Source: Bacteroidales bacterium UBA2861 (GTDB lineage: Bacteria; Bacteroidota; Bacteroidia; Bacteroidales; UBA932). From it: a stretch of 64,000 nt of DNA. A program made the position numbers and the translations under genes. Under the pieces are notes generated by a model that was not told the origin of the DNA, ran no database searches, and saw only the letters and a list, made by a program, of their open reading frames with translations. This document shows, piece after piece, positions 25,924-33,493 of this stretch (positions within the stretch are counted from its first letter, which is position 1; every line of letters begins with the position of its first letter). The stretch spans positions 412,417-476,416 of the forward strand of contig DEFD01000028.1 of the NCBI GenBank assembly GCA_002350615.1. Direction: 5' to 3'.

Positions 25924-28320
25924 TTGAATAATTGTCGGAAAATAGCCCTTTCAGTGATTCTGTTGCTTGCATTCATGAGATTGCAGGCAACAGATTTTCT
26001 GACAGATTCCCTGCAGATCCGCTACGACGCCTATGCCAGCTGGTGTTCTCCGGAGAAACTCTACGTGCACATGGACCGCACTGTGTTCACCGCCGGAGAG
26101 AATCTCTGGTTCAAGGGCTGGATAGCCGACGCGTCCAGAACTTCAGCTCTCCCGTTCAGCCAGTTCATATATGCCGAACTGCTGGATCCCAAGGGGTCTG
26201 CCGTGAGCAGGGTGAAGATCAAGCGCAGCGGCGATGGTTTCCCCGGCTGCCTGGAGCTTCCGGAAACCATGGAAACAGGTAATTATACTTTCCGTGCGTA
26301 CACCCTGTGGCAGCTGAACAACGACCCCGAGTACATGTTCAACCAGGCTGTGCGTATCGTCGGGACGGACAGGCAGGAGAAAAAGAAAGCGTCGAAAGAC
26401 AGGGGCGGCGATGCTCTCAATCTGAGTTTCTGGCCGGAAGGCGGAAGATATTTTGCAGGCTACAAGTCGATCATAGCCTTCAAGGTGCAGGATGCAAAAG
26501 GGCGCAGCGTGGAAGATTTCAAGGCCTTCCTTGCCAACGACCAGGGAGAATCCCTCATGCCCGTGAGCGTCCGCCACGACGGCATGGGGGCGTTTGAATT
26601 CCTGCCGGTTCCGGGAGTAAACTATTTTCTGGAAGATGCCTCCGGCGCCCGCTATCCGCTTCCCGAACCCTCCATAGACGGCGCCTCCATCAACCTGCGT
26701 ATGCTCTGGGACCGTTACTATGTGAGCGCCAGGGGAGTAGGGGAAGGCGACGCGCAGCTGCTCGTGAGGGATGTCGCGGAAATCCGACCCCTCACGCAGT
26801 TCCAACTCAACGGGAAAATCATCACTGTGAAGGCTGAAAAGGATTTCTTCCGCACGGGAATCAACCATCTGCTCGTTGTCAGGCGCGACGGTACTATCCT
26901 GGCTGAGAGGCTTTTCTTCGTTCCGGCAGAGCAATCCCCTGATTGTTCCTTCAGTGCTGTGCAGTTCTCCCCAGAGCCCCGTGCCTACGGGAAATTCAGC
27001 ATCGGCCTTAAGACTGAAGACGGCAGCCCGCTGGACGGCAGTTGCTCGGTGTCGGTCGTGCGCGGGACTTTGAAGGACTGGCAGCAGGCCGACGGAATCG
27101 ATTCATACATAATGCTTTCGAGCGAGCTCAAAGGGCATATCAACAACCCCTGGTACTACTTCGACAAGAGCATTTCCGCACAGGAGCGGGCGGCCAACAT
27201 GGACCTCCTGATGATGATCCAGGGCTGGCGCTACTACGACCTCGAAACCATCATGTCCCCCGGTAAGGGGAAATTCAAGCTGCGCTACCTCAAGGAGATG
27301 ACCCAGTCGGTGCGGGGCCGCATAACCCGCCGGCTGTCGTCCAAGATGCCGAAAAAGTTCAACTTCACCCTTATAATATCGAAGCTGCACTTCTATACTT
27401 CACTGGATGTTGACAAGGCGAATGCCTTCGTGATAGACAGTCTCGATTTCGAAGAGAATACCGAATTCCTCATCAATATCGGAACTCCCCGTTTCGGTGC
27501 CACCTATCTGCCTAAATGGGACGGTGACGTGCTGGCAGGGAACTATCTCTACAAGCCGGCGCCCGGATTCGGAAAGGATGTCCGGCCGCCGCTGCTCAGC
27601 GATGCCATGTCCGACACCCTTCAGGCCGCCGTCGTCACCGCGGATGCGGGCGAGCAGGATGTGCTGACCTTCGGCAGCAATTACTCCTCGGACATATCCA
27701 ACTATAAGTCCTACACGCTGATAGAGTACCTCGGCATGAAGAAGGCCTCTTTCGTGTATGATGGGGAAAACATGTACAACCGCAATGTGCAGATGAGCCG
27801 TTTCACCCCGGTCGGGGAGAGCGATGACGAGTCTTTGGACGGGTTCGGCCAGACCGATACCGATACTGAAACCGGGGCGGTAAAGCTGGTGGTTGATGAG
27901 GTGGAGCAGTCCTGGTGGGGCTATGACATGCTGCACATGGATGAAATCAGGAGCATCAGCGTTTCCACCCAGCCGGATCCGCGTTTCGGCGGCAGCGGCG
28001 GTGTGGTGGCCATCTCCCTGAAGCCTGGAGTTACCCCTCAGAGTTCCGACAGGGATCCTTCGCTGCTGTACTTCGTGCCTCTCGGCCATCAGGTGCCCCG
28101 TTACTTCGATTCGCCCCGCTACGACCGCGGCGACCAGGCCGATCCCGGATCGGACAAACGCAATACCGTGTGGTGGTCACCTTTCGTGGCCATCAAGGGT
28201 GGCCGCGGCACCGTGGAGTTCTGCAACACGGACCGCCAGGACTTCCCTTATGTGGTCAGGATCGAGGGCGTCACCTCAACCGGAATCCCCTTCTCCCACC
28301 ACTGCGTAATCAATCCCTGA
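25924..28320 (+). CDS. Exported protein with MG2-like and TonB-plug-like domains
   Basis: 798 residues. The start is a TTG (25924), chosen because it gives a full signal peptide (NNCRKIALSVILLLAF...QA); the first downstream ATG would remove it. Residues ~45-150 are an alpha-2-macroglobulin MG2-like domain (YVHMDRTVFTAGENLWFKGW). A second sandwich follows (FWPEGGRYFAGYKSIIAFKV). The C-terminal third (DTLQAAVVTAD ... LIEYLGMKKASFVYDG ... GGSGGVVAISLKPG) looks like a TonB-receptor plug domain without a barrel. This family is common in Bacteroidota; the function is unknown. Confidence 0.75.
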   Translation: MNNCRKIALSVILLLAFMRLQATDFLTDSLQIRYDAYASWCSPEKLYVHMDRTVFTAGENLWFKGWIADASRTSALPFSQFIYAELLDPKGSAVSRVKIKRSGDGFPGCLELPETMETGNYTFRAYTLWQLNNDPEYMFNQAVRIVGTDRQEKKKASKDRGGDALNLSFWPEGGRYFAGYKSIIAFKVQDAKGRSVEDFKAFLANDQGESLMPVSVRHDGMGAFEFLPVPGVNYFLEDASGARYPLPEPSIDGASINLRMLWDRYYVSARGVGEGDAQLLVRDVAEIRPLTQFQLNGKIITVKAEKDFFRTGINHLLVVRRDGTILAERLFFVPAEQSPDCSFSAVQFSPEPRAYGKFSIGLKTEDGSPLDGSCSVSVVRGTLKDWQQADGIDSYIMLSSELKGHINNPWYYFDKSISAQERAANMDLLMMIQGWRYYDLETIMSPGKGKFKLRYLKEMTQSVRGRITRRLSSKMPKKFNFTLIISKLHFYTSLDVDKANAFVIDSLDFEENTEFLINIGTPRFGATYLPKWDGDVLAGNYLYKPAPGFGKDVRPPLLSDAMSDTLQAAVVTADAGEQDVLTFGSNYSSDISNYKSYTLIEYLGMKKASFVYDGENMYNRNVQMSRFTPVGESDDESLDGFGQTDTDTETGAVKLVVDEVEQSWWGYDMLHMDEIRSISVSTQPDPRFGGSGGVVAISLKPGVTPQSSDRDPSLLYFVPLGHQVPRYFDSPRYDRGDQADPGSDKRNTVWWSPFVAIKGGRGTVEFCNTDRQDFPYVVRIEGVTSTGIPFSHHCVINP

Positions 28321-28352
28321 GAATTGCTTTCGGAAACCTCAAGCTTGCCACT

Positions 28353-28539
28353 ACTGATATGGCGACAGCCACTGAGCCGGAGGCCGGGGTACATTAGGGG
28401 CAGGCCCTTAATATCGCAGGCGAAGGCCTGCTACAACTGATATGGCGACAGCCACTAAGCCGGAGGCCGGGGTACATTAGGGGCAGGCCCCTAATAGCGC
28501 AGGCGAAGGCCTGCTGCAACTGATATGGCGACAGCCACT
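28353..28539. repeat. 83-bp tandem repeat, two full copies and one partial
   Basis: Copies at 28353-28435 and 28436-28518 differ at only 4 positions; a third stops after ~21 bp at 28539. Each unit holds hairpins TTAGGGGC/GCCCCTAA and GCAGGC-GAAG-GCCTGC. The repeat overlaps the last codons and stop of the leftward membrane-protein gene (28491), and the copies keep the same tail-encoding sequence. Confidence 0.92.
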
Positions 28540-29084
28540 ATCAGTTGTATCCACAGCGCCGTGGAAACAAGCTCCATCTCCATAAGGCCTGCTGAAAGAA
28601 CCGCCGCTTTGAGGCCGTAGTAGAACACCTTGCTCAGAAGGATCGACACGAACGCCGCGGCTCCGAAAAACAGCCCGCTGTGCAAGGTGTCCCGTTTTTC
28701 GGAGGACCTTGCACAAAAAACGCCGTTTTCGTGCAAGGTGTCCTGATTTTTGGGACACTTTGCACGCTCAAAGAGCCGCACGAAGCCTGCAAAGAGCAGG
28801 ACGTTCACTGAAAGTTCCGCCGCAATCACCAGGCATTTGGGAAACACCGGGTGCCCGCTGATCGCGAAAGACACCAGCGGTAGGGCAACAGCCAGGGCCA
28901 GGGAGTTCTTCCAGTTCCTGGTGACCAGAAGTGCGCCCAGCACCGCCAGCCTCATCGGGTCGGCAAGGTAGAAGGGCACCGCGGTAAGATGCGATAGAGC
29001 TGGCACGAGAAATATAAGGAGTACTGCCGCCGCGTCGGTGATGCCGATGGTGCGTGCGTTGCTTTTGCTGAGTGTAGAAGTCAT
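28491..29084 (-). CDS. Small integral membrane protein, possibly an ECF-transporter S component
   Basis: 197 residues with about five or six hydrophobic segments (LLIFLVPALSHL, LAVLGALLV, LALAVALPLVSFAISG, AAELSVNVLLFAGFV, FFGAAAFVSILLSKVFYYGL, ALWIQLIVAVAISVAAGL). Size and topology fit an S component of a vitamin/ion uptake transporter, but there is no ligand signature, so this is tentative. Residues ~107-136 between helices 4 and 5 (KCPKNQDTLHENG ... EKRDTLHSG) are encoded by inserted palindromic DNA (28680-28765). The last residues are encoded by the tandem repeat. Confidence 0.7.
   Translation of the reverse strand: MTSTLSKSNARTIGITDAAAVLLIFLVPALSHLTAVPFYLADPMRLAVLGALLVTRNWKNSLALAVALPLVSFAISGHPVFPKCLVIAAELSVNVLLFAGFVRLFERAKCPKNQDTLHENGVFCARSSEKRDTLHSGLFFGAAAFVSILLSKVFYYGLKAAVLSAGLMEMELVSTALWIQLIVAVAISVAAGLRLRY
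28680..28765. repeat. Paired palindromic element inserted in a coding sequence
   Basis: Two 35-bp hairpins (28680-28714 and 28731-28765) share arms starting GTGCAAGGTGTCC, separated by the 16-bp spacer AAAAAACGCCGTTTTC, itself palindromic. They lie in frame in the loop between two membrane helices of the 28491-29084 gene. The same two-hairpin design, with related loop and spacer, is at 61916-62003. Confidence 0.85.
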
Positions 29085-29104
29085 CGTTCGAATTATTGGT
29101 CTCG

Positions 29105-29112
29105 CAAATATA
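29105..29112 (-). promoter_or_regulatory. -7 promoter element TATATTTG of the membrane-protein gene
   Basis: An exact TAnnTTTG match followed by C on the minus strand, 20 nt before the ATG at 29084, in the gap after the LacI gene. Confidence 0.6.
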
Positions 29113-29150
29113 GTAAAAATTCCGGCTGCAGCAGGGGATAGTACACCGGC

Positions 29151-30215
29151 TTAAAGTGCCGAAGCCCTGTAGAAAGGCAGATTCTCCACCATGAGTATAT
29201 CTATAGGCATGTAAATGCTTCCTCCCTCATCCGCCTTTTTGAACAGGAGGAAATGGATGATGGCGGAAACGGCCTTGTACCCCTGTGCGCGTGGATGCTG
29301 GCAGAGCAGCGATTCGATGCTTCCGCCACGCAGGCGGCTGGCGTTCTGCTCCGTGAGGTCAAAGGATACCAGATGTATTCCCCGCACTCCCTCTTCGGAC
29401 AGGATATCCGCCACGATATGTCCCCTTGAATTGAGGACGGCTATGCCTTTCATGTCCGGATGCTCCCTGATGAGGTTCAGGATCTCCCTTTTGCTCTGCT
29501 GCCTGTCAGTTATGCTGAAGTCGGAGAACACCAGCCTGTCTTCCATGCCTCGGGCGCGGAAAAAATCATACAGGCCCTTCTGGCGCAGATCGGAATTTTT
29601 GGAAGAATCTTCCCCGGTGCGGATGGCTTTCAGTGCGCCGATGCTGCTGCCTTCCGGCGTCGCATACATCATGATACGCCCTACGAGGGCTCCTGCCGCA
29701 AGCTGATCTGCAGCGACAGAAACCACGGGAGTAGTTTCAGGGACGGTCCTGTCCGTGAAGGCGTAGGGGATTCCTCCTGCGTCCAGCTTTTTGCAGAGTT
29801 CCTTGGTTTCGGCCTCGAAGATCGGGCCGAGGATCACCGCATCCGGTTCCAGTCCGATGACTTTTTCGAACTGCTCCCGGCAGGATTCCCGGTTGAACTG
29901 GTCAAAGAACAGCCACTTGCATTCGGTCCTGATGTCGGAATATTCCCTGAGCCCGTCCAGGATTCCCTCTCGGATGTCGTCCCAGTATTCGCCCGGGTTC
30001 GTTTCCGGGATTGCCAGGACTATGCGGCATACTTTCTTGAAAGAAATTGCAGACGCGTGCACATTCGTGCGGTAGCCCACGCGGGCGATTGTCTCTTCGA
30101 TGCGCCTGCGCTTGTCTTCCGAGACATTGCCGCGGTTGTGGATTATGCGGTCCACGGTGCCAGGAGATACTCCGGCCATCTGCGCTATTTCCTTTATGGT
30201 TGCCTGCTTGCCCAT
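29151..30215 (-). CDS. LacI-family transcriptional regulator
   Basis: 354 residues. N-terminal HTH (IKEIAQMAGVSPGTVDRIIHNRG, in two parts about residues 8-30) and hinge, then a periplasmic-binding-protein-like ligand domain (~60-345) with VILGPIFEAET and DRTVPETTPVVSVAADQ. It would bind a sugar or derivative and control DNA binding. It is divergent from the SusC/D locus (142 bp between starts), the usual sign of local regulation. Its promoter lies 11 nt before the ATG. A short dyad at 30307-30321 is a possible target. Confidence 0.88.
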   Translation of the reverse strand: MGKQATIKEIAQMAGVSPGTVDRIIHNRGNVSEDKRRRIEETIARVGYRTNVHASAISFKKVCRIVLAIPETNPGEYWDDIREGILDGLREYSDIRTECKWLFFDQFNRESCREQFEKVIGLEPDAVILGPIFEAETKELCKKLDAGGIPYAFTDRTVPETTPVVSVAADQLAAGALVGRIMMYATPEGSSIGALKAIRTGEDSSKNSDLRQKGLYDFFRARGMEDRLVFSDFSITDRQQSKREILNLIREHPDMKGIAVLNSRGHIVADILSEEGVRGIHLVSFDLTEQNASRLRGGSIESLLCQHPRAQGYKAVSAIIHFLLFKKADEGGSIYMPIDILMVENLPFYRASAL

Positions 30216-30226
30216 ATATGCAATTG

Positions 30227-30234
30227 CAAAAGTA
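30227..30234 (-). promoter_or_regulatory. -7 promoter element TACTTTTG of the LacI gene
   Basis: An exact TAnnTTTG match followed by C on the minus strand, with only 11 nt to the ATG at 30215. A TTG lies 16 nt upstream of it. Confidence 0.55.
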
Positions 30235-30268
30235 CCAAAAATATTGCTGCCAATACTTCTGAATGTCC

Positions 30269-30298
30269 TTGTTTAATCAGGGAAAAGTGCTAAATTTG
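30269..30298 (+). promoter_or_regulatory. Promoter of the SusC/D locus (TTG-N19-TAAATTTG)
   Basis: TTG at 30269-30271, 19 nt, then TAAATTTG at 30291-30298: the full Bacteroidota consensus at its preferred spacing. It gives a leader of about 50 nt before 30357. Confidence 0.8.
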
Positions 30299-30306
30299 AT
30301 GGATAT

Positions 30307-30321
30307 ATGGCGAAAAGCCAT
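30307..30321. promoter_or_regulatory. Candidate operator dyad ATGGC-GAAAA-GCCAT
   Basis: A perfect 5-bp inverted repeat just downstream of the predicted transcription start of the SusC/D locus. Its position suits repression by the neighbouring LacI protein, but it lacks the usual central CG and could be a leader hairpin. Confidence 0.35.
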
Positions 30322-30356
30322 TTTGACACTGAAACTATAATTATCATTTTTCTCTT

Positions 30357-32023
30357 ATGAAGTGCAAATACCTATTGCCGATGGCGGCGGCAGTACTTTG
30401 CGCACTGTCCTGTGGGGATGATTTCAAGTTCGGGGAGAGCATCCGCAATCCTTGGAACTCGAAAGGAACAGCATTGATTTCGATTCCGGTAAAGGAAGCG
30501 CGAGCCTTGCCGTCCACTCTTCTTCCTCCTGGAGCGCAAAAAGCCTTGTCGACTGGATTGCAGTGGAAAAGACAGCCGATTCCCTCAGGCTGAGCGTGGA
30601 AGCCAATCCGGACATTTATTTCCGCAGCGGCAGCGTGAAACTTAACGGAGGAGGCACCGAACTCCTTCTTGAAGTGAACCAGGATGCCCTTGGGCTGAAC
30701 CTGTCGGTTGACAAAAAATCGCTTACATTCCCCTGGGAGGCCGATACGCTCAAGGTGGCGGTCGTTTCGAACGTGGATTATTCAATACAGTATCCCGATT
30801 GGATGGCGGTTGAACGGAACGAAGACACCCTTGCGGTGAGCGCGTCCGAAAATTACACCCTCATCCCGCGTTCCGGCGCAGTGTACCTGTCCCACGGGGA
30901 AGAAATAATCGGGAGCCTTCCTGTGAGCCAGAAAGCCGTGTCGCCCGCAATGACTTTCGGGCGCAATATTTCCCAGCCGTGGGAAATCAGCTCCGCCGCA
31001 TGGCAGGACACCCTGTCGGTGCACGCCAACTGGACATGGAAGGTTGAGGCGGACCCCTGGGTCGAGATGACTCTTCCCGAAGCGGGCGAAGACGGGCTGC
31101 TTCCCGCCGGAGACCATGTGATCGGCCTTTCCTGTTCTTCAACAAAGTACGACCGCAACACCCAGCTGGTATTTACCACCAACACCAAGGTGTATAGGCA
31201 GAACTTCGTGCAGGACGGCATCGTCGTCAACCTGTCCATCGACAAGACGGAAGCCAAGGTGAGGGCTGCCGGTGAGACGGTTACCGTGGTAGTGAGCGCG
31301 TCCGAAGACTGGATTCTCGGTGAACTTCCTTCCTGGATTACCGCCAGCCACACCGCGGCCGATGCGGGAGATACCCCCGTCGATTTCGTGGTGGCACAGA
31401 ACAAGGGCGTGGAGCGCAGCGCTACCATTGAGATTACCTGCTACACGAAGAGCGTGACGCTTACCATCAACCAGGATTCCGAGGCAACCGAATACAGGAT
31501 TGTGTTCGCGGACGGCACCAATGTGTTCCGTTCCGTGCTCACCCCCAGTCTGAAATCTTCGATAGCCCTCGGCTACAACCTTGGCGTGAAGGAAGAAGCC
31601 CTGACTGCCGACCCGGGTTTCAAGATGGAATTCTACAGCCGCGGAGTAACGCTGCATTCTCTCAAGGATACCGGAATCAAGATCAATCCTTCCCCCGGAA
31701 CATACTCCACCTCCAAACAGCTGCGCGACGAGGACATGGCATATATAAAATTCCCTGCAATCGAAGGCAAGAAACTCATCCGGATAGAGGTGAATTCGGT
31801 CAAGGGATCCGACAGGAGCGTTTACATAACCTCCGCTGTCGGCCCCACCAATGAGGATGCAATAGCCTCCAAGGTGTCCGACGATCCTTCTACCATGGTG
31901 AAGGGAATCAATATCTTCAACCTGAAGAACCCCCGGACCGATACTCCATACTATCTCTTCTTATGCGAATCCGGATACGAGTACCGCATCTTTGACATCA
32001 CAGTTTATTACGTAAGCGAGTAG
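30357..32023 (+). pseudogene. BACON-domain lipoprotein, interrupted by a -1 frameshift near 30452
   Basis: The ATG at 30357 opens a lipoprotein signal (MKCKYLLPMAAAVLCALSC) that runs into an unrelated frame after ~31 residues. From 30452 another frame continues as a typical BACON protein (IDFDSGKGSASLAV, DWIAVEK; about four BACON modules). Joining the frames at AATCCTTGGAA gives NPLELERNS, the expected sequence, so one base seems missing. No slippery heptamer is present. The C-terminal ~175 residues carry a domain shared with the genes at 32027 and 40941. It may be a mutation or a sequence error; the intact protein would be a surface glycan-binding lipoprotein. Confidence 0.75.
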
Positions 32024-32026
32024 GCC

Positions 32027-33493
32027 ATGAAAAAGATATCGATCATATTTGCGGCGCTTGCCGCAGCGGCCGTCTCGGCGGTTTCCTGCCTGGAACGGGA
32101 ATTCGAAGAAGGAACGCCCGTGTTCTCGGTGAGCAACACTGAATTCTTCCTGCCTTCCGACATGTACGAGGGCCAGGGGCTTGTCTGCGACACCATCTGG
32201 GTTACATGCAACCGCAGCTGGACCGCAAGCGTGCCGGACACTCTGGACTGGATAAGTCTGGACAAGGACGGGCACCAGGGCCTGTCCGGAGTCAATGAAA
32301 GGACGCCGCTTGTAATAAAATGCACCGACAATCTCGCGGATCAGGACCGCAGCGCCCTGCTTAGCGTGAGCAGCAGCGCAGGAAAGCAGACGATCAACAT
32401 AACCCAGGGCGCCATCCGACGCAGGCTTGTCCTTGTGAAGGGCGAACGCGGATACAGCGACCTCAGCTACGAAGGGGATACGCTCCGGATAGGATTCAAC
32501 ACCAACTGTCCATGGACCGCCCAGCTCAAGCAGGGCAGCACCATAGATGTGCTGTTCGACAGCAGCAAAGGGGACTCCTCCGCCGAAATCGAGGCCATAG
32601 TTCAGGAGAATGACGACCTTACTACAAGCAAGCAGGGAACCATAGTGATAAATGCGGAAGGCTGCCGCAGCATAGAGATTCCGGTGACGCAGCTGATAGG
32701 GGAGCCGATTTTCCGCATGGAATGCGCGAATGAAATCAAGCTGGACGAGGGCATCAGCAATTTTGAGGTGCCCATCCATACGAACATGAGCTGGAAAGCC
32801 GAGCTGATTTCGGTAAAAGGCTATGATTCCACCAAGGTTCTCGGAACTTCCGGAATCAAGGGAATGAAGCTGGCGAAAATCACCTTCCCTTACTGTACCA
32901 ATTTCGGCGGCGACGGCGAGATAGTGGTCCGCTTTACCGCCGACAAGGTTGAGGGAGAACAGATCCTCACCCTGCGCCAGGATCCCTGCATCCGATTCGG
33001 CGTGGGAAATCTCGGTTCGGAGGAAATGTACACTGCCGGTGCCAAAATCGGCCTGTCCGCAAATAATTGGCCCTTCGCCTCCCCCGTGTACAGTTACCTC
33101 ACAACTTCCTATTTGACTGCGAAGGACATGAATAAAGTGACTGAATGGGAACTCCTCAACGGTTATAAACTCACGGCTTTCTCACCCAACGGTTTCTGGA
33201 AGAACAGCACCACCGGATGGATGTTCGGCGGCGTGGGCAGCTACCTCATCCTCCCCGCAGTGGAAGGATTTGCCCTGAAGGATTTCCTTTTATGCTACCG
33301 CGGGACCGGCACCTTCAAGGGAGATGTGCTGAATCCCAATAAAGAACCCGTTTGTGAAAGGTTCTTTTCCGCCGGCCAGGGCGTTGTGATAAAGGTAGTC
33401 ACCGACGGGGCCAAGCCGGGAGAGGCGATAGGCATTTATGCCGGAGACGGAACCAACTTTGATATAGGAGAGATGACGTTGCACTATGAATAA
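32027..33493 (+). CDS. BACON-domain lipoprotein with the locus-specific C-terminal domain
   Basis: 488 residues. Lipobox VSC at residue ~21 (MKKISIIFAALAAAAVSAVSC is split here by its signal core). Three BACON-like sandwiches follow (CNRSWTASVPDTLDWISL; CPWTAQLKQGS; NMSWKAELIS). Residues ~322-488 are the shared domain: IRFGVGNLG, the signature SYLILPAVEG, and the end EMTLHYE. Position before SusC fits a SusE/F-like surface glycan-binding protein. Its last 8 nt overlap the next gene. Confidence 0.82.
   Translation: MKKISIIFAALAAAAVSAVSCLEREFEEGTPVFSVSNTEFFLPSDMYEGQGLVCDTIWVTCNRSWTASVPDTLDWISLDKDGHQGLSGVNERTPLVIKCTDNLADQDRSALLSVSSSAGKQTINITQGAIRRRLVLVKGERGYSDLSYEGDTLRIGFNTNCPWTAQLKQGSTIDVLFDSSKGDSSAEIEAIVQENDDLTTSKQGTIVINAEGCRSIEIPVTQLIGEPIFRMECANEIKLDEGISNFEVPIHTNMSWKAELISVKGYDSTKVLGTSGIKGMKLAKITFPYCTNFGGDGEIVVRFTADKVEGEQILTLRQDPCIRFGVGNLGSEEMYTAGAKIGLSANNWPFASPVYSYLTTSYLTAKDMNKVTEWELLNGYKLTAFSPNGFWKNSTTGWMFGGVGSYLILPAVEGFALKDFLLCYRGTGTFKGDVLNPNKEPVCERFFSAGQGVVIKVVTDGAKPGEAIGIYAGDGTNFDIGEMTLHYE

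Noticed and set aside
28353..28539. CRISPR array
   Set aside because: Units are contiguous with no spacers and no cas genes are nearby.
30440..30460. Programmed -1 frameshifting
   Set aside because: No X-XXY-YYZ slippery heptamer and no evident downstream pseudoknot; a lost base is simpler.
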